This document shows, piece by piece, positions 58,450-64,000 of a stretch of 64,000 bases of DNA; position 1 is the stretch's first letter; the number at the start of each line of letters is the position of its first letter. The stretch comes from Tetradesmus obliquus (taxonomy: Eukaryota > Chlorophyta > Chlorophyceae > Sphaeropleales > Scenedesmaceae). Location: assembly GCA_030272155.1 (NCBI GenBank), contig CP126193.1, positions 5,456,001-5,520,000 of the forward strand, read 5' to 3'. The notes under the pieces are model-generated. The model saw nothing but the letters and a program-made list of their open reading frames with translations. It did not search any database and had not been told where the DNA came from. Both the position numbers and the translations under genes were made by a program.

Positions 58450-60320
58450 ACTCGCCTGCCTGCAGGAAGGAGCTGGTCGCGCGCTTCAGGAGCGCCGTCA
58501 GCGACCCGCGCCTGCCGCCCGGCTCCATCCCAGCCACGCTGCGTGACGAGTACGGCGCAGAGAGCGATGTTGTTACTGACAACCTGATCATGGTGCTGTT
58601 TGCCGGCTTTGAGACCAGCACCAGCCTCACCGTGCGGCTGCTGTATGAGCTGGCCAAGCACCCCGACGCGCTGCAGAAGGTGCGGCGATAACTGTGCTTT
58701 GATGACCATCAGCTTCAGTTGTCATGCATGTTTTGCATATTTGTATGCGCAACAGCTTTCTGTGTGTTTCGGTGTGTGCGTCTATCTGCTTGCATATCAA
58801 CACGCACAGCAGGTAGCTGGGGCGGTGCAGCACAAGCAATCAAGAGTCGGAGGCGCAACAGTCCAGTGGAGCATGCTGTGACAACGCCATAGCTCATATA
58901 GCGCTGCGCTTGTTGCAGGGCCGCCCAGCTTACTACTTATCAAACCGTGTGATGGCTGACAGCCGCATCCCCTGCTGCTTGCTGGTGCTAAATCCTCTGC
59001 CCTTTGCTGTATACTCCTGTCCGCGCCTGTGCAGCTGCGTGCGGAGCAGCAGGCAGTGGCTGCCAAGCACGTCCCCACGCTGGGCCTCAAGGCGCTGGGG
59101 GCCATGACCTACACAGAGGCAGCCATCAGCGAGGCGCTGCGCCTGGGGCAGGTGCGGCATACAACAATGCCACGGCTTTGAAGCCTTGCGGCTAGCAGGT
59201 GCATTGCGAGATTTGCTGCGACTGCAGTATTGTAGTGCTTGCAGCACTGAGAAGGTAGGCAGCCATGCATCTGATTGCATTTGTGTGCCCACACACCGTG
59301 TGACACAACCATCTTGCTTTATGGCAGCGCTGGGCGCCATGACCTACACAGAGGCAGCCATTAGCGAGGCGCTGCGCCTGGGGCAGGTGGGCATTGTGAT
59401 GAGCAACTGCAAAAATATATTGCCGCGGCTGTGTATGTGGGGTGCTTGGGGCAGTAGAAGTGAGGCTGCCCAACGCCTACACGCCACCTGACTCTGTCAT
59501 TGATTGTATTGCCGCAGATGGTGGCCAGCGTGCCTCGCATTGCCACCAAGCCACCAAGGCCACCGCGCGCGCAGCCAGTTGTTGCTGCTTAACAAAACCA
59601 ACCTCCTGGCTGTGCTGCCTTCCTGTGTTGTTTAACCCATGCAGATGGTGGCCAACGTGCCGGGCATTGCCACCAAGGCCGTCGAGACGCCCTGCGCCCC
59701 ACCAGTGCCTGCCGGCTGTCGTTGCCCTGCTGCTGAACGCTTTCCTGCGGAATCTCTTGCTGCTCTGCCTCGCTGTGTTGTTTAAACCGCATATGGTGGC
59801 CAACGTGCCGCGCATTGCCACTAAGGCCACCAAGCCACCAAGGCCACCGCGCGCGCCGCCAGTTGTTGCTGCTTGACGAAACCAACCTCCTGGGTGCGCT
59901 GCCTTGCCAATTTTGTCACAGATGGTGGCCAACGTGCCTCGCGTTGCCACCAAGGCCATTGAGACACCCCGCGCGCCACCAGTGCCCGCCGGCTGCCCCT
60001 TCTCAGCCAGCTGGGCCGGCCAAAGTGTGCTGGACCCCGCGGTTCAGGGCTCAACAACCGCCTTCAACCCCGATCGCTGGCTGGACAAGCGCAACAAAGC
60101 CAGCCTCAAGCTGCACCAGACTCCTTTCGGCTACGGCACACACAGCTGCCTGGGCTGGCGCATTGCGCGCGCTGTGGCAGCAGCAGTGGCTCAGGAGCTG
60201 GCGCTGGCGTATGAGCTGTCAGCGGAGACTGACGCGGCCTGGGATGACTTCCCCACAGGCAGCAGGCCTGCGAATGAGCTGCCGCTGAGCCTGAAGCCGC
60301 TGGCAGCTTCTGCGCAGTGA
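56862..60320 (+). CDS. Cytochrome P450, CYP85-clan-like
   Basis: Supported exons: 56862-57099, 57390-57604, 57895-58025, 58466-58679, 59035-59151 and 59922-60320, with agreeing phases, 437 residues. Hallmarks in order: WPDTIGQLLGPEAM then HQRLRQLFSPM (helix C region, CYP26-like), the I-helix oxygen-activation motif AGFETSTS, E-x-x-R in SEALRLG (K helix), FNPDRWLD (PERF region) and the haem loop FGYGTHSCLG with the cysteine ligand. Such enzymes insert oxygen into lipids, sterols or carotenoid-derived molecules; the substrate is unknown. The model lacks the usual N-terminal membrane anchor and first ~60-80 residues, so ATG 56862 is probably inside a longer first exon or preceded by one. Introns contain exon copies (58333, 59328, 59518-59921), and the 3' end is repeated downstream. 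A TGTAA lies at 60609. Confidence 0.9.
58333..58352 (+). repeat. Exon fragment copy before P450 exon 4
   Basis: Twenty bases, AGCTGGTCGCGCGCTTCAGG, identical to 58471-58490 in the real exon. It also follows a CTGCAG-containing stretch, as the real exon does. Confidence 0.75.
58404..58449 (+). repeat. CTG run before a 3' splice site
   Basis: About 15 CTG units ending 16 bases before the acceptor of the P450 exon at 58466. Confidence 0.9.
59328..59386 (+). repeat. Partial second copy of P450 exon 5
   Basis: Matches the last part of exon 5 (59093-59151) with two or so differences and would encode LGAMTYTEAAISEALRLGQ, including the E-x-x-R motif. It has its own CAG acceptor (59325-59327) and a GTGGGC donor. 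At 59 nt it does not keep phase if added between exons 5 and 6. Confidence 0.8.
59518..59921 (+). repeat. Three extra copies of the P450 last-exon start
   Basis: The opening of the last exon (59922, ATGGTGGCCAACGTGCC) also occurs at 59518, 59644 and 59793. Copies 1 and 3 resemble each other (PRIATK then PPRPPRA, PVVAA and a stop), and copies 2 and 4 resemble each other, so a unit of about 275 bp carrying two copies was duplicated. Copies 1 and 2 follow GCAG acceptors (CCGCAG, ATGCAG); copy 3 has CGCAT instead. Using copy 1 would end the protein before the haem loop. Confidence 0.85.
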
Positions 60321-60750
60321 AACTGCTGGCAGCTGCTGCGCAGTGCACATGAGGTGGCTTGCGCAGGTGTACACAAGTGAGCTGGCAGCACAGCCAGCTA
60401 TGCATGCCAAGCAGACGCAGAGACGGAGGCGCAGAAAGAAACGGCGGCAGCAGTGTCTCAGGAGCTAGCGCTGGCGTATGAGCTGTCAGCGCAGACTGAC
60501 GCGGCCTTTGACGACTTCCCTACTGGCAGCAGGCCTGCGAGTGAGCTGCCGCTGATCCTGAAGCCTATGCAAGCTGCTGCGCAGTGACCATGAGGTGGCT
60601 TGCGCAATTGTAAACAAGAGAGGCAGCAGGGCATCCAGCTTTGCAACTGCTTGGTGGGCGCTGAGCCTGAAGCCGCTGCCAGCTGCGCAGTGACCGTGAG
60701 GCGGCTTGCGCAATTGTACACAAAGGAGTCAGCAGCGCGGCCAGCTATGC
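60181..60750 (+). repeat. Tandem copies of the P450 3' end
   Basis: 60181 onward (last about 46 codons plus 3' bases) recurs from 60448, offset 267 bp, still open: QELALAYELSAQTDAAFDDF and GSRPASELPLILKP, ending at TGA 60585-60587. A third, shorter copy covers about 60659-60750. A CAG precedes the second copy, so it could serve as an alternative last exon, but this is not shown. Confidence 0.8.
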
Positions 60751-61803
60751 ACCTGCCTGGCCAGCGGGCACAAAAGACAGAAACACAGCAGAAGCAGGAA
60801 GTGCTGGTTGTGGCCACAAACTTCCGTGTCAGTGATGGTAAGCCCTGATGTTGGCATGGGAGCCCCTTTCGTGTGACCCCCGCGTGACTTTGCAGGAGGT
60901 TGCAGACAATGATGGTGCTTGCTCTGCCAGGAAAACACCTTGGCTGGGCCAGACCCTGGCTAGCTGTTGAGAGAGGCGAGGCGCATGGGGATGCGAACCA
61001 CAACATAGCTGCAGCAAGGCGATGCAGGCTGGTGGGTTGATGCTATGGCTTGATGGGTAACATGATGGTGAACAGAGCTGCAGCTGAGCGATGCAGGCTG
61101 GTGACTGCTGTGACTGCTTGCAGCGCCCGCTTGCACTAAACGGTGCAGGCTGGTGGCTGGCTGTGCAAGCAGCCTTTCAGCACATCAACACAAGATCCTG
61201 GACTGGTGGGCCACAGCTGCTCATGCATGTGCTGTATGGGAAATGGCATGTGGCTGAGCAGTGCAGGGTTGGGCTTTGTTCACAGGCTTCCATGTCATTG
61301 TACGGAGGCATTTGGCAAAATGCTGCAGTTGTCTTGTGGCAACTCACGACAGACGTGTTGTTGATGTGGGCAGCTTTTTGAAGTGTGATCCAGTGTACTT
61401 TGTTTGAAGCATGTACCACAGGACAGTTTTGTACTCGTGATGCTGCCATGAGCACAAGGTGGGCGAAGTATGCTCGCATGAGCTGCCTACTTCATTTGCC
61501 GTTGATTGGCCTCAGACGTAATGGCTAAGCAGCAGTGGATTACCTGCAGCACGTACCATTGATTAGGGCAAGTTCTTTCTGATGACACAGCAGAACCAGG
61601 TGTCAGGCGGCCTTGATCACCAGCCTGAGGAACACTTGTGTGCGCGTCCATTTGGAGCATGCATGTTGTTTGGCTTGATAGCCCAACTTGAGCTACCTTC
61701 AAGGTTTCAAAGTTGCATCAGATAACAGATGTTGGCCAAGAGCTTGCCATGCCTGAGGGCCGATGTGCATTATTTGATGAGTCGACCTGTGCTAATCCTG
61801 CAG

Positions 61804-61996
61804 GTTGTTTCGAGGTCGTAATGTAGTCGCTTTGCCGCACTCTGCCGTTGCTGCTGTGGGGCGACCTGCTTGCAGCCTGCAGCCATTCCAATGCGTCCGC
61901 CGGCGGTTCGTGGTGCTCTCAAAGGTGGTGGGCTGCAGCCCTGAGCTGCTGGGCAGTGGGGCGCTGTTATTACAGAGTTTGCAGTCTGACATGTAA
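61804..61996 (+). CDS. Possible last exon of an unknown gene
   Basis: After an acceptor-like CCTGCAG, one frame reads LFRGRNVVALPHSAVAAVGR and continues through FVVLSKVVGCSPELLGS to a stop at 61996. Composition looks coding, but no upstream exon was found and no family is recognised. Confidence 0.25.
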
Positions 61997-62010
61997 GCGT
62001 ATGGCGTTGA

Positions 62011-62574
62011 TGCTATGGCTTGATGGGTAACATGATGATGATGATGTAAGCGTATTGTGCTGACACATGCTTTGAGCTGTGTTGAGCCTCACTGCAGCTC
62101 TTGCAAAGTAAGCAGGCTCTCCGCGGGTGTCCAGGCTCCGTGCACCCCTGTGACGGCCTTGTGACTAACAGTAACATTGTTGCGCCGTGGGTAGTACCCG
62201 ACTCGGGCGTCGACGTTCACAAAGCCTGGCAGGACCCATTCGTTGCATTACACGCATACAACCCCACGGCGCCAAGCCATCTCGTGATGAGATCCACACA
62301 TAGCGCCAGTACTGCCCACAGACGCTGCCGCGGCATCGCGAACACTTGGGCTCACAACGAGTGACATAGTGCCCGCAGCGCTGCAGGCTAGCATGCACAC
62401 CACAACCCCGCAGGCCGCGACTCAGCGCCGCAGCCGCAGCAGCAGCACGACCTTACAAAGATGTCACGTGGCACAGGTGCAGGCTGCAGGTTGCGCATGC
62501 CCCAGGGGCACCGACAGTCAAACATTCCAACACATCATCATCATCATATCCATGTTACCCATCAAGCCATAGCA
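62011..62574. repeat. Inverted 24-bp motif pair, possible small transposon
   Basis: A motif starting TGCTATGGCTTGATGGG (24 bp) lies at 62011-62034 and inverted at 62551-62574; ATG/CAT triplets follow inward on both sides, extending the match imperfectly to about 45 bp. A third copy lies at 61041-61064 in + orientation. The 564-bp span could be a MITE-like element, though no target duplication was identified. Confidence 0.45.
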
Positions 62575-63119
62575 CTCCAACACACCCCGATATAATCCCA
62601 CACTGCGGCAGCATGGGCCATGCGCGCGTGCGTGCCCAGCAGTAACAGATTTTGAATTCTAGCGTTGAGGTATGTTGAGATATGAGCAACGGCCGCTCAA
62701 GCACACAAATCTGTGCTGCAGGCTGCCAGCCAGTGGCCTGTTGTTCAGGTTTCCTGCTGGTGTCCAATTGGCGCGGAGCATCACCAGGACAAGCGCCAGT
62801 GCATAGTCAAGGATGCCAAAACCGCCTTTAGTTATGACATCAGGCTGGCAATATCTCTAACCTGCTGCCGCAGCTCTGCACGCTGTTGTGGTTGCAGGGT
62901 CACGACAGCCGAAAACCACAAAATCAAATGCAGTGATACTTCAGAAGCACAGTGTGCAGGGGCTGCAATGGATGTGGTCTGCCTTGCAGTGGCTCGCACC
63001 AGACACCACCCCAGGCAGTCCTAGCAGCATCTCATAGTAAGGTGGGGCCACCCAGCTTGCTCAGACCACTCAACACGCACTTGGCACCAGCACATGCGGA
63101 GCCTAGCATGACACCAACT

Positions 63120-63330
63120 CCACTTGCGCAGCAGTGCCATGCTGCCCCTGCATGCTGCCCTTGCGTGTTGTGCCGCAAGCATGTTGTGGACCCTGCTGCT
63201 CATGGTGCACGCTGCAACCATCACCAGCATGTTGAGTCCAGTGCACTGCCTTCACTTGCGCAGCAGCGCCAACCATCACCAGCACGTTGAGTCCAGTGCA
63301 CTGCCTTCACTTGTGCAGCAGCACCAGGCC
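63120..63330. repeat. Copies of the edge gene's 3' end
   Basis: Two tandem 55-bp units (63216-63270, 63271-63325) and a further piece at 63121-63140 contain CACTTGCGCAGCAG, which on the - strand is the final codons and stop of the gene ending at 63402 (LALLRK-stop). Confidence 0.75.
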
Positions 63331-63401
63331 GCAGCAGCTCCTAGCAGCAGCAGCCAAGATGCAGCCTAGCAGCGGCAGCAGCACCAAGTGTTGCACTGCC
63401 G

Positions 63402-64000
63402 TCACTTGCGCAGCAGCGCCAGGCCGCCCGCGCTGCTGCGTGCTGCTGCGATGCCCTGGCCCTCGTAGTAGAAGGTGTAGGTCTTGGGCTTGGTCTTGGG
63501 GGTGACCTGCCAGATCTGCGGCAGCAGCAGCAGCAGCACAAGAGAAAGCAACCAGTTTTGACAACGAGTTCAGGCACCCATTGTTAATCCAACGCGGCGG
63601 TGGTTGGGACGGCACGCGCAGCAGCAGCAGCAGAACAATGTGAGAAGGCAACTAGTAAGTAGGAGTGGCCAGTCCTTTGTCAAAGCACGTGGCGTTCAGC
63701 GGCGCAGTGTCTAAATCTGATGCTGTAAAGCAACTAGTGCTAGGGTATTGTTGCAGCCCAAACAGAAACACAAGCACTTCATAACTGATCAGCAGACAGT
63801 ACACATGCAAGGTTACCTGCTTCCCAAGCAGCAGGATGTCCACTGCAGTGAACTGGAAGTCCATTGCACCCGTGGCACTGGTGAGATCTGTTATCTGTCC
63901 CCTGGGAGCGGCAGCAGCAGCAGGGCAGCCAGCAGCCGTGCAGGACGCAGCTTGCTCGATACAACAGTTTAATGTGGATCAATCTGCAGCGGGTTGCGTC
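63402..64000 (-). CDS. 3' end of an unrecognised gene, runs off the window
   Basis: Two exons in agreeing phase: 63877-63817 (ATGAMDFQFTAVDILLLGKQ) and 63515-63402 (IWQVTPKTKPKTYTFYYEGQ, then GIAAARSSAGGLALLRK and stop). A further exon must lie upstream beyond 63878. The sequence looks like a conserved globular C-terminus rather than low complexity, but I do not recognise the family and give no function. Confidence 0.65.

Larger units (their letters stand above)
60751..63401. other. Mostly non-coding; repeats and one possible exon
   Basis: P450 3' flank, short repeated phrases near 61010-61150 (GATGCAGGCTGGTG three times), the 24-bp motif copies, and copies of the edge gene's 3' end. No complete gene was found. 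Confidence 0.5.

Overview
The window looks like nuclear DNA of a chlorophyte green alga, probably a core chlorophycean (Sphaeropleales or Chlamydomonadales). The basis is GC-rich genes split by many short introns (mostly 150-350 nt, GT..CAG), pervasive CAG/CTG triplets, Ala/Gln/Ser runs inside proteins, TGTAA-type poly(A) signals after some genes, and chlorophyte-style TKL kinase, F-box/LRR and MYND proteins. The species cannot be named from the sequence. Gene models were built by hand: exon ends were accepted when splice signals, codon phase and family similarity agreed.

Layout. 1-15,110 is a satellite array of three related monomers (A ~171, B ~181, C ~180 bp) arranged as AB dimers (352 bp) and CAB trimers (~530 bp), including a 13-monomer, 2,290-bp unit present twice in tandem. 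15.1-17.0 kb holds no convincing gene. On the + strand follow a protein kinase (17.0-20.0), an F-box-like/leucine-rich-repeat protein (21.4-23.3) and a large MYND-finger protein (24.45-32.4). One exon of the MYND gene is split by a young Ty3/Gypsy-type LTR element (25,847-29,804) with identical 436-bp LTRs. On the - strand are an SLC22-like MFS transporter (33.4-37.1) and an ankyrin-repeat RING protein (41.1-47.0), with a + strand gene of unknown function between them (37.7-40.1). On the + strand come a class I SAM-dependent methyltransferase (48.2-50.9), a CDCA7-like 4CXXC_R1 zinc-finger protein (51.4-54.3) and a cytochrome P450 (56.9-60.3). The 3' end of a - strand gene lies at the right edge.

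These genes do not form an operon-like pathway. The CDCA7-like protein points to chromatin or DNA-methylation maintenance; the RING protein to ubiquitination; the transporter, P450 and methyltransferase to small-molecule metabolism.

The strongest unexpected theme is local duplication of exon pieces. Decayed or intact copies of exon ends sit in neighbouring introns or 3' flanks of the methyltransferase, the CDCA7-like gene, the P450 (several times) and the edge gene. Long CTG runs in introns lie just before 3' splice sites, while CAG runs lie in exons. Two introns appear to use GC donors. Several otherwise good host exons contain one-base frame breaks, which may be assembly errors or early decay.
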